NCBI GenBank assembly: GCA_037367405.1
Contig: JAZKJV010000600.1
Location: 1,488,001 to 1,552,000, forward strand
DNA from: Ottelia alismoides
Lineage: Eukaryota; Streptophyta; Magnoliopsida; Alismatales; Hydrocharitaceae
DNA: 64,000 nt
Reading direction: 5' to 3'
Part shown: in pieces, positions 1 through 11,235 of the stretch
Layout of the letters: every line of letters begins with the position of its first letter
Position numbering within the stretch: position 1 is the stretch's first letter
Made by a program: the position numbers and the translations under genes
The notes under the pieces: generated by a model
Databases searched by the model: none
What the model saw: only the letters and a program-made list of their open reading frames with translations
What the model was told of the DNA's origin: nothing

Positions 1-653
1 CTAAGAGTCCGGTCTAGACCCTCCCCTCCTCTTCTCGACACATCGAGTTCAGGAGTAGCGCTTTATGGGGAGAGCTCGCGGCGCGACGGATCTAAGAAGA
101 TGAGTTAACTATTTAATTAAACTACGTCCAAAAACGGTCTATAGGTACATGCAAAGGTTATTAGTGTGTTTGGACCTAATCTAGACAATCAAGCAAAAGC
201 CTAAATCTAAGGGCTCAATCCACAAAAGAAAGTGAAAATGAAATCAAAACCGGCAAATGACAGTCGGGAAAACACGAAGAAAACAGCGGTGAGCCCCCGG
301 GTGAACAAACACCCGGAAATTAGGCCCGAAGTGTTCAATTGTCCAAGTCCTGTATTATTACAATTAATCAAATCTCTCTCTCACAAAAAGTGAAAAGCAA
401 CTATCTCTCTCTCCCTCTAGCCCTCCTGCTCTCTCCTGCCGGCTAGGATGGAATAGCCGGCTCCTCCTCCCAAGGCTGCTCAGGATCCCCTAGGCGATCC
501 TCCTCGGTCGGCGGTCCCTCGCAAGAAAACAAAAGAGATGTCAGACAGTTCCAAATAAATGAGGCACAAGAGACAAGTAATCAAGAATGGCTAAGTAAAT
601 AAAAGACCCATATGGTACTCTACAAGCCGATGCTCCCTGGCAACGGCGCCATT
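1..653 (-). mobile_element. Leader of Athila-like LTR retrotransposon A (partial)
   Basis: This is untranslated leader DNA just inside the 5' LTR of a minus-strand Ty3 element whose remainder lies left of the window. It resembles the leader of element D at 60180-60660: both share a stretch with CCCGG or CTTGG inverted repeats beside GTATTATTACAAT and a CT-rich run. The primer-binding site sits at its right end. Short open frames here have no family resemblance and are not called. Confidence 0.65.
634..651 (-). other. Primer-binding site complementary to tRNA-Asp (element A)
   Basis: On the minus strand it reads TGGCGCCGTTGCCAGGGA, one base from the complement of the 3' end of plant tRNA-Asp. 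It lies two bases inside the LTR end (654). Athila and Tat lineages of Ty3 elements commonly use this primer. It shows that the LTR to the right is a 5' LTR and that the element runs leftwards. It is not a tRNA gene. Confidence 0.85.
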
Positions 654-3600
654 TGAAAAGCGAAAAAGCAAGAGCCGCTAAATAGCGGTCTGACAAGTCA
701 GACTCACTGTCGCTGATGCGACTGCTCAACCTTCCTCGGTCTTCAACAATTAACCCACACAATCAATCAGAGAATTAATAGCAAGGATTAAAATTTATTA
801 TACCCTACTAAAGATGTACAATGGCAAGCAAGTAGAGGTCGAACTCAAGAAGCAAAGGTGTAGAGCATAGATAAAACATCCAATCCTAAGTCTAACAAGC
901 AACTTAGCCAATCTAGAATTTTTGTGGGTTTTTAATTTTATAATTTTTTTATTTAATTTTTGATTTTCTAATTTTATATTTTGATTTTTGATTTTCTGAA
1001 TTTTTTTATTTTTATATTTTATATTTTTTTCTTTTTCTATATTGGAATATACAAGTAATGTAATAAAAGGCAAGCTAAAGTATTTATAAAAGTAGATAAA
1101 AAAATACTCAAAAATAAGCAAATAAAGTTATTTTTTCTTTTTATACTTTTTTACTGTTTTTGTGATTTTTGGGTAATTTTTAGAATGTTTTTGGTATTTT
1201 TAATTGTCAAAATAACGCAATCAGTGACTACAATGCAAGGCTGAAACTTAAAAAGGAGAAATAAAATAGCAATCAGTGACAAGAAATTTTCAGATTAATT
1301 TTCACTGAAAGAGAATTAAACAAAGAAAATTCAGGCGAAGAAAACACTATTTTTGGATTTTTTATGAGTGTTATAAATTTTTATGAAGGTTTTTAGAGTT
1401 TTGCAATTTTTAGGGGTTTAGTTTTGTATTTTTTAAAGATTTTTGGCTGGGAGTTGAAATAAACTAAAAGACACCAAATACAATTTTTGGGGATTTTTCT
1501 GAGGGGTTTTGATATTTTTTGGGGGTTTTATAAGCTAGACAGTGCTGAAAAAGTAAGTTTTTTATTTTTAATAAATGTAAAAATTACATCAAATCAAAAA
1601 CTAAATTGATAGCGTTGAAATACACATGCCCAGAAGCTTAACCATATTTTTGTGAAATTTTTGGACTCAAGAAAATCGGTTAAATAAATACAACAAACAT
1701 CCAACCCATACACAGGCCTGGCAGGGGTATACTCGTAATTACCAAAGTATCCAGGGGCTCAGATGCAATTTCCACCAAAAAAAATCACGCGCAGCTCACG
1801 TTACACACCATTCACAGGGGCATAAATGCAATTAAAGAAAACCGGCTGGGTATACATGCAATATTTCCAAAAACATATTATATATCTTACGCACAGGGAC
1901 AAAATTGCAAATACATAAAAGTCCTGGGCCTAAAATGCAAAATACCCAAAAGTCACACGCCAACGTCACGTGAGGTGACGTGGCGTGGACTGAAGTGCAA
2001 ATAGTGATAGTGTGAGGGTCTGCGTGCAAATATTACAATACTTTTTAAACTACAAATAAAAGTACTAGACGAGAAAGTAAATACAAAAAGGCGTGGGTTA
2101 AAAGTGCAAAATACCCACAGGGCTTGATCCAGCGGTCGATGGCGAGTCACTTGTCCACGTGGCGCCCATCCGACGGTGCATACCCCTTCGTCGCGGACGG
2201 CTGGGATTAGATCTTCAAGGCTTGATCGGACGGCGGAGAGGCGCAGGAGATCGGACGGCTGATGACGCGTCTGGAGCGGGCCTCTGATCCAACGGCAGGG
2301 GAAGGTTCACGAAGAACACTTCCCCGGCGAACTTCGGCTGGCGAATACGGCCGACACACGGCCTCTCCGACCCCAGGATCAAGGGCAAAACGATCCTGGG
2401 GCACGTCCGCGTCTGTAGAAGGTCTCAGGCGAGCCTGAGATGGCTTGAAGCGGCCGGACGACGGAGGTGGCCTGGGGAGCTGCTCCTGAAGTCTTCGAAG
2501 GTCGATGGAGCCTTCTCCTTGGCTCGGTCCTGCGTGGTTAGTTGCGCAAAATCCAGGCGAAGCCGCAGGTGCCTTCTGATGGCGCGAAGGAGGTGAAAGA
2601 TGGCTCGGATGATGAACTCCGGCGAGCGGCGGAGAGGGGAGTTCTGATCACTCGATCTGGGCAAGATCGAGGTGAATGGAGGGGTGGAGCGGAGCGACAG
2701 AGCGACGAGGGAGAAGATGAAGGTGGTCGGAGCGGCTGTGAAGGAGGTAGGTTGCCGGAAAATGGAGGCGGAGCTATGCTCCGCCGTGGACTTTGATCGA
2801 GGATTCACAGCGATTGGGAGATCGAAGCTAAAAACTGCTATAGGTCTACACTAATCTACGCTACAGCTACAAGAAAACGAAGAGAAAGGGGAGGGAGACT
2901 CACCAGAGACGTCATGCGATGAAGCACGGCGGAACTCCGGCGAGGGTTGGATCGACTTCGATTCGACGCCAGATGACGCAAACCCCGGCTCAAATCGACT
3001 CCTGCTGTCACCAGGAGCACAATGGGCTAGGGATTTTTGGGTGGATTTGGCGGAAGAAGGATCAAAATCAAATTGAAGTCGGGGGGTCCTATTTGAAGGG
3101 TTGACGGCGAGGCGAGGAAGACGAGGCCTCAGCGCCTCGGTCAGTGATCCACAGCCCAAGGAATCACTTGGGCGTGAATCACCATTGCCCGAGGAAAAGA
3201 TTCCAAGAAGGAACCATCACCAAATGGTGATCGAGGTGCCCTCGAAAAAGGAGTGAACACAGGGTCAAACCTGACTCTGACAAGGGACAGACCTCGGTCA
3301 GGGAGTTGACCGAGGTCAACCAATGGAGCGTTCTGGTTGGTCCACGTGGACCAACCAGAAAATTCCTTGGCTAAAAACCCTTATAAAATGAATTAAAAAT
3401 AGCAGACGAATTAATTAAATTTTGAGTGTAAAATAAAAAATGTTTGTAATTTTATGAAGTATTTTATGATGATTTTTGTTTATTTTTATGAGCTATATTT
3501 TTACAAGTTTGTACTTATACCCTTATAGGTATCTATATCTATGTATTTAAGTATTCTATTTTTATTTAGGTATTTTTAATTTATTTTATTTTGGTTTTCA

Positions 3601-4510
3601 TTTTCTAAAATTATAAAATACTTTTATATACACAAATATATTTTTATTTTAATTTTCTGATATATTTAATACGCTTAATAAAATGAAAGTGTTATTTGTG
3701 TAGGTATAGCTACATGTATTATACCTATGTTTTGAGTATACAAGTATTTTATTTTTATTTTTATTTAGGTTTTCTTTTTATTCTAATTTTAATATTTACA
3801 ATTATTATAAGTAATATTTATAACATTATAAAAACATAAAAATGAATGAATAATAAATAATTAATAAATTGAATATTTAATTCTGTACAAGTATACAATA
3901 GGGGTCCAAAACTCAACTTTCAAACCGTAGCTCCGCCAAATGCGAAACCACCGCCATTAAATAGCTTATTTTCTTCTATATACAATTAAAGGTGAGTATG
4001 CTTCATTTGGAGTTTTCATTTGTGAGATACGGGTCTGGGAAGTTGGGATTCTGGAATTTTATTCAGAGCATAACTTTTTATCTGTACATTATTTTTCTGT
4101 GAAATCAATTTTGTATTTTTCTTTATAAAATTATCTATAATTTTCATGTACAAAGTTTCTTTATGTGATGTATAAAAAGTGGAACCAAAAATAGGTCCCA
4201 AAATGAATAAAGAATGAATTAATAATTATAGGTATTTGGCCCTTATCTCCCCCTACTTTATTCCTTGTCGACCTATTCATCAAGATGCCTAGGTCTCGGG
4301 GTTTCGGGTCATAAAACATTTACAATATTTTATTCTTTTTCTTTTCTTTTCTTTATTCTATAATTTTGGCATTAAAAACCGTATTTTATACAGTATTTAC
4401 ACACCTATGCACGAATGCTAAAATGCATGAATTAATGCTATTTACACGCATTTACTAGGGTTTTTAAGGCCAACGTGATAGAATAAAGATGATGAAACGT
4501 AGCTTCATCA
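654..4510 (-). repeat. 5' LTR of Athila-like element A (3.86 kb)
   Basis: On the plus strand the LTR begins TGAAAAG next to the primer-binding site and ends CTTCATCA at 4510, giving TG...CA termini. It aligns by eye along its length with the LTRs at 15382-18920, 20411-22543 plus 35767-37389, 45227-49029 and 60680-64000. It has AT-rich flanks and a GC-rich core near 2130-3350. Open frames of 60-127 codons in the core occur on both strands, overlap, and are not conserved between LTR copies, so I do not call genes there. The right end abuts a gag fragment directly, which marks the insertion point of element A. Confidence 0.85.
3331..3360. promoter_or_regulatory. 30-bp perfect palindrome with G-box core in LTR A
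   Basis: The 30 bases form a perfect inverted repeat centred on CACGTG, with half-site TTCTGGTTGGTCCAC. Directly to the left (3299-3320) is a pair of TTGACC/GGTCAA motifs, which match the W-box core. Equivalent palindromes occur in LTR D (47880-47898, 18 bp) and LTR B (21566-21584, one mismatch), and a decayed one in the other D LTR (63482-63500). G-boxes are bound by bZIP and bHLH factors and W-boxes by WRKY factors. Promoter function here is inferred from position and conservation. Confidence 0.55.
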
Positions 4511-5820
4511 AATCACCGTCTCGAATAGATAAGGAATAAGATAATGATCAGGATACTCACTATAAAGGCTAGTATCTGATGTATGTAATGTAGACAAATT
4601 AGTGAAATCATTGAATACCTCAAAGATCGGGTCATCCTCACAAGGGTCATCGAGGAGAAAAAACTCAAACTCATGATCCAAAATATCAGAAGACTTGGTC
4701 TCGTGATCCGCTAGATCAGATGCACTCCCAGAAAGTGAAACCAAGTACACAGGATCCGTGGCATTCTCCCACAGATAACCTTCAGGGAGTAATGCCGAAT
4801 CATCAGGGAACTGGAGATCTATGCTGTTAAATATTAGGTCCTCCAAAAATATATCGACCTCGTCAAATGGGAGGACACATGGCTCAAATACGAGACTATC
4901 CATGTCTTTCGAATAAAAAATTGGTCCCTCGTCAAGCTCTCTATGCTGAGATGAATCCAAATCTAAGAAGATCTTCTGAAGAATATACACTAAATCAGTT
5001 TGACATGGACACTGAAATGACTCAAAGGACGACTGAGATGTGGGTTCTACCTCTATTTCTTGAGCTCCTAACAAATCTAAAATTCAAGAATCTTCTACGT
5101 GAAAGAGCGGGACTCGCTCAAAATCTGACTGTAAATCCAATGGGTCCTCAACCAATGTCCGGCTGTGGGAACTCACAGTAGTAGTCAACACATCCATCAT
5201 ATGAAATGTAGTAGCATCCATATCCTCTGATTGGTGTGTGCTGTCTGAATCTGCATGATGTGTCACACACTCTACGGGTTTCATCTCTCCCCATCTATTG
5301 TCCCGAATAAATCATCTCGTGTATATGGAATGTCTGAATGTATTCCCAAGATGGTCTCAATTAAATCCAAGTCAGGATTGTGGTGTGAACCACTACACAA
5401 GGTAATAACATAAGCAATCTGTTCAAGGATCATCCCCCTCATGGCGATACGGACTAAGTCAGTCAACGAAAATCCATGATCCGGAAATTGCCTCAAAAGA
5501 TCAAGTAACCTCGACCATGAATCTCTCAATGGCTCCTGGGGGTCAACTAAAAAATCATGAATACAAGACCGCATCATATCAGCTCTACGCTGGGGGTAAA
5601 ATCTCTGCAAAAATAATGATCGTATATCTCCCCACGTAGCGATCTTCCTTCCCAACTCTCTGTGCCATCTTAAAGCTCTAGTTTGAAGTGAGAAAGGGGC
5701 GGTCATCAACATCAGATCCTCAGAAGTGATATCAAGGTATGATCGTGATCCACAAAAATCCTCAATAAGGTGATTAAGGAAAGTAATGATGAATCGAGAA
5801 TCGCTAATCAATATGAGCAA
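4508..5820 (-). pseudogene. gag: Gag fragment of an Athila-like Ty3 element
   Basis: Three consecutive minus-strand frames lie here: 5820-5281 (179 codons), 5284-5084 and 5074-4508 (188 codons). The first has a retrotransposon gag core: a PFSLQTRALRWHREL stretch, then TWGDIRSLFLQRFYP, then a W..LLDLLRQFPDHGFS segment. These match the pattern in Ty3 capsid proteins of a helix with W, RF.P, and W.R...L...P.HG. Frames one and two overlap by ATGA. The third frame is very acidic and unrecognised, perhaps a gag tail. Its stop codon is formed by the last three bases of LTR A, so element A cut it short. The upstream end is cut by the LTR fragment at 5801, and the first six or so residues of frame one come from that LTR. 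Gag would form the particle shell, but this copy is dead. Confidence 0.7.
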
Positions 5821-8430
5821 ATACTAAGGAAAGTAAGCGTAAGTCACATTACGATTAGCGGGAGTTAAATCGTGATTAATGAAAGTTAATCACAATTAGT
5901 GTTAGCGAATCTAGAATCCTCTGGAATGTTCTAACTTAAGCCCTAAATTTGGGATAAGTTTTGGCCAAAATCATGTGACAAAATCATGGGTTGCTAACCA
6001 CGGTTAAGGTCTAAACCATGGTTTTCTAACCATGATTAGTGGTTTTCTGAAGCCTAGAAATACCCCTACCCATTCATTCTCTATGATTTCCACTACCACC
6101 ACCACCCCAAGGGCCAGGGTTGAGAGGTCGGGAGAAGGAGTAGGAGGCGGAGAAGGAGCGCTAGCGAAGCGCTACCGGGAGAATGGGGAGGAGGAAGGTA
6201 TGATCCCCTCTTAGTTTGCTTTGTATGCTAGGTTTTCGATTCATCCTCTTTTCTTCCAATTTTTTTGATTCATCTTTCTTTTCAATTTGTTTTCTATTGT
6301 GGTTCAAGGTATGTAACACCCTACTTAGGCTATGCATGTTAATGAATCCTATGATTCGTCACACATTCACTCACCTCAGATGCGTGGTGTCTACCGATTC
6401 TCTATCACTTATGGTTCAATTCTTTCAATTATTCTTTTATAATTTTTTAATGGATAAATATGTGTAATACACTACTTAGGTGCGGGTGGCTATGCACGTC
6501 AGTGAACCATGTCATTTGTCACACATTCACTCACCTAAGCTGCGTGGTGCCGACCGATTCTTCATCTCTTGTTGTTTGAGTATATTCTTTCAGTTTCGTT
6601 ATTATTTTCCTCTTGATGATTTTATAAAGGAAACTCTTTTCATTTTTCTTTTGAAAAATATCCTGATATAAGGGGAGATTCTACCGAAATTTTCCTAGAA
6701 ATATGTCCGAATATAAGGCAAAACTCTGCTGAATTTTTTATAGAAATATGTCCCGATATAAGGAGAAACTCTACCAAAATTTTTATAGAAATATGTCCCA
6801 GTAAAAGGGGAAACTCTGCTAAAATTTTCCTATAAATATCACCCTATGTAAGGGGAAGTTCTGCTGAAATTTTAATAGAAAATTATTTCTTCGTGTTTTT
6901 CGCGTTCTTCGTGTGTTCTTCGTATTCTTCGTGTTCTTCATTCATTCTTCGTGTTCTTGGTATATTTTACTATTTTTGATACGAATATAAAATTCGATCG
7001 TTTCAGGTGTTGTAAATCATCTTTTTCCGAAAAAGAATCACGATAAAGCACTGCATACGTGAGAGAGAGCTCGATTAGGTAAAGAAGTCCTTCCTTTTGT
7101 TATTGGATTTTCATATGAGACCGTTGAGATTCCTGAATTTATGTTATTCATTATGAAGAACCCTAATTTTATTATTTTTGAGAAAATATGACAAGTTGCT
7201 TTGTTATTTCAACTACAATAAGGTCTAAGCATCAAGTGGATGCATTGGTTTAGAAAGTTAGGGTATGGAAGTTAAAATTAGCATAAATATGAGTTTATAA
7301 ATATATAAATTAATTTATGTGTAAATATATACTCAGTATTATGTTTATGCAAATATAAGGCTTAACGGAGGAATTACATCATGAGAATTGATGTGTTTTG
7401 AGTTAGATCCTGAAAAGGGATTGTGTCTTACGTTAAGAATGACTGAGAGTTGAATTACAGGCCGGACATGCAACCTGTAGGTTTGTCGGAAGGAATCCGT
7501 ATTGGTTTTGCCCTACCTAGGTGGCATATAGTTGTCCAGTATTAATAAGTGCGCACGAAATGAATGATTTGCAACGCGTGGTACCGAAAGTCAATATATT
7601 CAGGTTGGACGATAGAAGATGTGGTCGTGCCATGTGGAGGCATGGGTGGTTCAATAGAAGCAGGGTCACGATAACATGTATTTAAAGCCGCTAGGTTATG
7701 TGATTAACGATTAAGCTGAGGTTTTAAGTAACCGAGTCCTCGAGGACGATGTGCTCCTTTATTTTCTAGGCTGAGGGTTTGAGATCCTGATTTATAAAAG
7801 AAAAGGAAAATTTTCAAGGTTGTATTGGAGGATTGGTTGAGGGGACGTGCAGCAACATAAGCTCACTAGATCAACACAATCTCCAATCTCGAAGTATCCA
7901 CAGGTTCGGAGTCCAAGAATGGTGTGGTTCCTTTGGACTAATTCCTGATGTGGAATAGAAGGAATATGACTTAAACTAATGAGAATAAATGAAACCTTTT
8001 GTGCTAACAACTTTTTGAAAAATTACATAATTATTTACTTTTCTTTTCTTCGTTGCTTAGCACTCACTAATTGTTATCCTTTAATTTATGGAAAACCCAA
8101 TAGGTGTCGGTGAGCCATCGCAAGGACTTTAATAATCTAGCCAGCTAACATAGTCATCCAACCAGCCACACTAGTTTTTTTTCTGTAAGGTAGTTAGTAA
8201 TATTTTTATATTTTTTCCTTTCTAGCAGATGTACATGTAAATGGTTATAGTAGGACAATGTATCATGTGAACTTTATTTTATGAATGGAAAAGTATTGAA
8301 ATACTTTCTTCTGAGTGTTTTTATTTGCAGTGTATTTATGAATGTTAGTTGTGATTGCTGAATAAATTATTGATGAGTAACCAGATTCGGATATGAGAGG
8401 ATCCGACTTCTTGAAATCGGGGTTGCGACA
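5801..8430 (+). repeat. 5'-truncated LTR, same family as the solo LTR at 23723
   Basis: From about 5801 it matches 23950-26507 in order, and it ends ...GGTTGCGACA where the other copy ends ...GGTCGGTACA. About 240 bases of the 5' end, including TG, are missing; they are replaced by the gag fragment. No primer-binding site follows the CA end, so no internal region is attached. It is a truncated solo LTR or a fragment. Short open frames in it have no family match. Confidence 0.8.
6655..6890 (+). repeat. Tandem repeat of about 45 bp, five units, in LTR
   Basis: Units begin ATGTCCCGATATAAGG and run through AACTCTGC and AAATTTT. Five diverged units are visible here and three in the sister LTR at 24836-24970. 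A run of GTTCTTCGT-like 9-mers follows in both copies (6893-6960 and 24972-25045). The repeat is part of the LTR and differs in copy number between copies. Confidence 0.8.
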
Positions 8431-9442
8431 TCAAATACGAATTCAAATCAGATACGAATCTAGATTGAAGAAAAAATAAATGAGGAGATTAACTCGACTT
8501 AAGATTGGATACCATTATAAAAATCCGTACCCTGTCAAAATACTTATCTTGTCAACAGATTATAAGTGCAAGGGGTTGCTCTACTGATATAGAAATTGAA
8601 GGGTTGTTGACCTATATGATTATACTTCCTATGAAGTTGATGAGAAAAAAAAGGTTTAAAGTGAAGGGTTGTTCACCTATACGATTATAATTCCTATGAA
8701 GTTGATGAGAAAAAGAGGTTTAGTGGTCATCGGTGGTGATCGAGAGAATACATCACTATAAGAAATTTGATTAAAGACAACGAATAATTTAATATCCATT
8801 ATCATATCTTCCGTAGTTAAAGATATACTAACGAATATTATTTGTTTCTTACTTCTATAATTTGCAAGGAATATTGTTACTATATTCCTCGCAATGAATA
8901 ATATAACAACAATTATTCGTTAACTTTTTCTTCTAATAGTTGATAATTTTACCATCGATTAATATGAATTTTGACAAATAAGTCAATCGAAAAATCATCA
9001 TTATATGAACATTTAACAACGTGCATAACTTGCATTGCTAATTATAAGTAAAAAGTATGATTTGGCAAGTAGTAATATTCGTTGTTATATTTTTAAGATC
9101 AGAAGACAGAGAAACAAATATTCTAATTATTCGTTGTCTTAAGTTCAATTTCTTATAGTGCGTGAATTTGAATATGGAAAAAAACAAGTATAGATTGATA
9201 ATTGTTTGATAAACATACTAAGGGATTGGCAGTGTACCTTGTTGCCCGTCTCCCATCAATTTCTATGTAACTTCTATTATAAATTGCAATGATGAAGACG
9301 GATAATAATCTTAATTGTTTTCAAAAAAAATAAGGAAATCTTTTACAATTTGAGGCGATATTCCATTCCTATTCGAGTAATATTCGAATCCAAATATTAA
9401 TATTCAGAAACTTATTCCTATCCCTATCGATTTTCATCCCTA
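8431..9442. mobile_element. hAT-like DNA transposon remnant
   Basis: The right end reads, on the minus strand, TAGGGATGAAAATCGATAGG, typical of hAT-type terminal repeats in plants. ATTCGAATCCAAATATTAA follows inwards. The left portion (8431-8470) has matching low-complexity TACGAAT words, but its terminal repeat was lost where the LTR ends at 8430. No transposase frame is visible. A CACTA MITE sits inside it. Confidence 0.5.
8754..9160. mobile_element. Non-autonomous CACTA MITE, 407 bp
   Basis: The termini are CACTATAAGAAATT... and ...AATTTCTTATAGTG. The inverted repeat extends about 36 bp with a few mismatches (both arms reach GACAACGAATAATT). Flanking triplets are CAT and CGT, a plausible 3-bp duplication with one change. 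AACGAATA or its complement recurs at about 8780, 8832, 8918, 9078 and 9127, like the subterminal binding motifs of CACTA elements. There is no coding capacity, and the family differs from the element at 53502. Confidence 0.8.
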
Positions 9443-9912
9443 ATATATGGTGGGGCCGTAAAGTTGGTGTAGTTTAACGATGTTTCAATGGAAATGAACG
9501 GGGTTTGACTGATCCCAAAAGTTGTGTGGGTGATAGTACCGTTGAAAACTTGGGGAGGGAAATGAATTTCGCATAATTTACCCCTGGAAATTCGGGTCCC
9601 ACCGATATAGGTTGGTGATTGGAATGGAATAAATCCAATACCCAAGAACGTCATCTGGATCTTTCCTGCTCGCTCTGGAAGGCCTTGACGAAGGGATGAT
9701 AAAAATGTCAGCAATAATAATAATAAGATATGCACTTGCTCGTTCGCGATGTCACTGGACAACTCGGTTCCCGTTCTTGAAGGTTCTCGGCGTGAGCAGA
9801 CGCTATCTTTTCCATCAGATTCCACGTTGAATCTACTACAACCTCACCAATGGAAGAACTGAGAAGTTCCAGAAAGAAATGGAAGAGCAAATTTGATACC
9901 GGATTTCGAGGG
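9443..9912 (-). other. Moderate-GC segment with unrecognised minus-strand frames
   Basis: This stretch is less AT-rich than its neighbours. On the minus strand it carries overlapping frames at 9825-9424 (133 codons, the last few inside the hAT remnant) and 9890-9708. I recognise neither protein. A run of TTATTATTATTATTG encodes a leucine stretch and looks like a microsatellite. It could be a captured host exon or old transposon DNA. I see no splice or start signal strong enough to call a gene. Confidence 0.25.
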
Positions 9913-11235
9913 CAATCTCATTTAACCTTTTGTCTATTACATAAATACCCGCAGTTTTCCTTTACACTTTGAATTTTTATTGTTGGGAAGTAATCACGAC
10001 TTGGACGGCTTACTGGTTTCAAGTGATACTTGTCCCTTACCACATTTCATGGCACAAAATCACCAATCGGATTCAGTTTCACATATCTCTGAGTCAGCAT
10101 CTATCTTTATTACCAACTTTCTTTTACTATTCTTAGATCTAATTTCCTCAATAGTAGGATTTTGTATAAAATAAAGTCAAATTTACCTATAATGAATTGT
10201 ATAATTCTTTTTATCATTTGAGTCAAGTATGACATGTTTGAATATGTCAATGTCTAGTCTTGCTCTGGAGCTGTCAGTTGTACGAGCCATCATTTGCATG
10301 AGGGCAAAGTCTCACACGAGACTTGCACAACTTGGACATGGGAAGCGAGGGGCAAACTATGGGAGAAGCCTATCACCTCCTATAAATAAACATCCTTACG
10401 GAGGATAAGAGAGAACTCGAGATGCAAACAAAAAAGTTAAACTACCAAAAACTACCATAGGAAAATGGTCCAAGGTTAAGAAAAACAAAGCAAACAAAAA
10501 AGCATTAGTTTGACGATCAGATGCAAGCTTGGGTGAACTGGCAAAGGTGCGTCTCCTGCTATTTCTTACACGTGAGTTGTCGACGAGTGCATGGGCAGGG
10601 GCTTAGGGAGCTAGAAAGATATGGTCTGCATATAATTAGTTAATAAATGTAATCAATAGTAAATGACAATAGACATATAATAATGGAGCTGATTGGTAAA
10701 TCTTAAGAAAAGTGATTAATGAGAAAGATGGCTTCTTTGAGATTTTAGCAGGGGGAGTGACACACCCTGGAAAATCTTCACACATCTCTCCTTCTAGATC
10801 AACCATCAGTTTGGTGGTTGTATGGCGGATATCTACCAATGGGATGAAGAGCATGGGTGTCAAAAGTGGTGTCCAAAAAAATCTTCAAGATTGACATAGA
10901 AATTAGAATAATATAATAAGGAAAAAATGAAGAAGTATAGGGATGATCCAGGAATCAATGGAGGTTGGTCTCATTGGCAGATAGGCAAAGGCGACATACA
11001 TTAGAGGTTGGAATGTCTGGGTAGAAAGGTCAATCTTGTGCTCTAATTTTGTTATGACTCAAGGACCAAAGGAACAAAGAAAATCTAAGCTGGGAACGTT
11101 TCTTCCAAAAGCTATCTTAGAGTTTGTCTCCCAAACTAACATTTGCCAGAAGATTATAAATTTGATTTGTAAGCCTCAGGTTGGATGCCTTGCCATGAAA
11201 AGTGTAGTGTCTAAAGTGACAGGATGAGGGGTTTG
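9913..11235. other. Unrecognised intergenic DNA
   Basis: No coding family, terminal repeat or tandem array is visible. Short open frames at 9980, 10636 (minus), 10712 and 11036 are unrelated to each other and have no recognisable motif. It is probably old, unclassified repeat DNA. Confidence 0.4.

Noticed and set aside
634..651. tRNA-like match at 634, 15361 and 60660
   Set aside because: Only the 18 bases complementary to the tRNA 3' end are present, next to LTR termini; these are primer sites, not tRNA genes.
2425..3159. Open frames of 60-127 codons in the GC-rich core of LTR A
   Set aside because: They overlap on both strands, lack domains and are not shared in frame by the aligned LTR copies; they follow from high GC content.
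6655..6890. CRISPR-like array
   Set aside because: Units are contiguous diverged 45-bp tandem repeats with no unique spacers, in plant LTR DNA.
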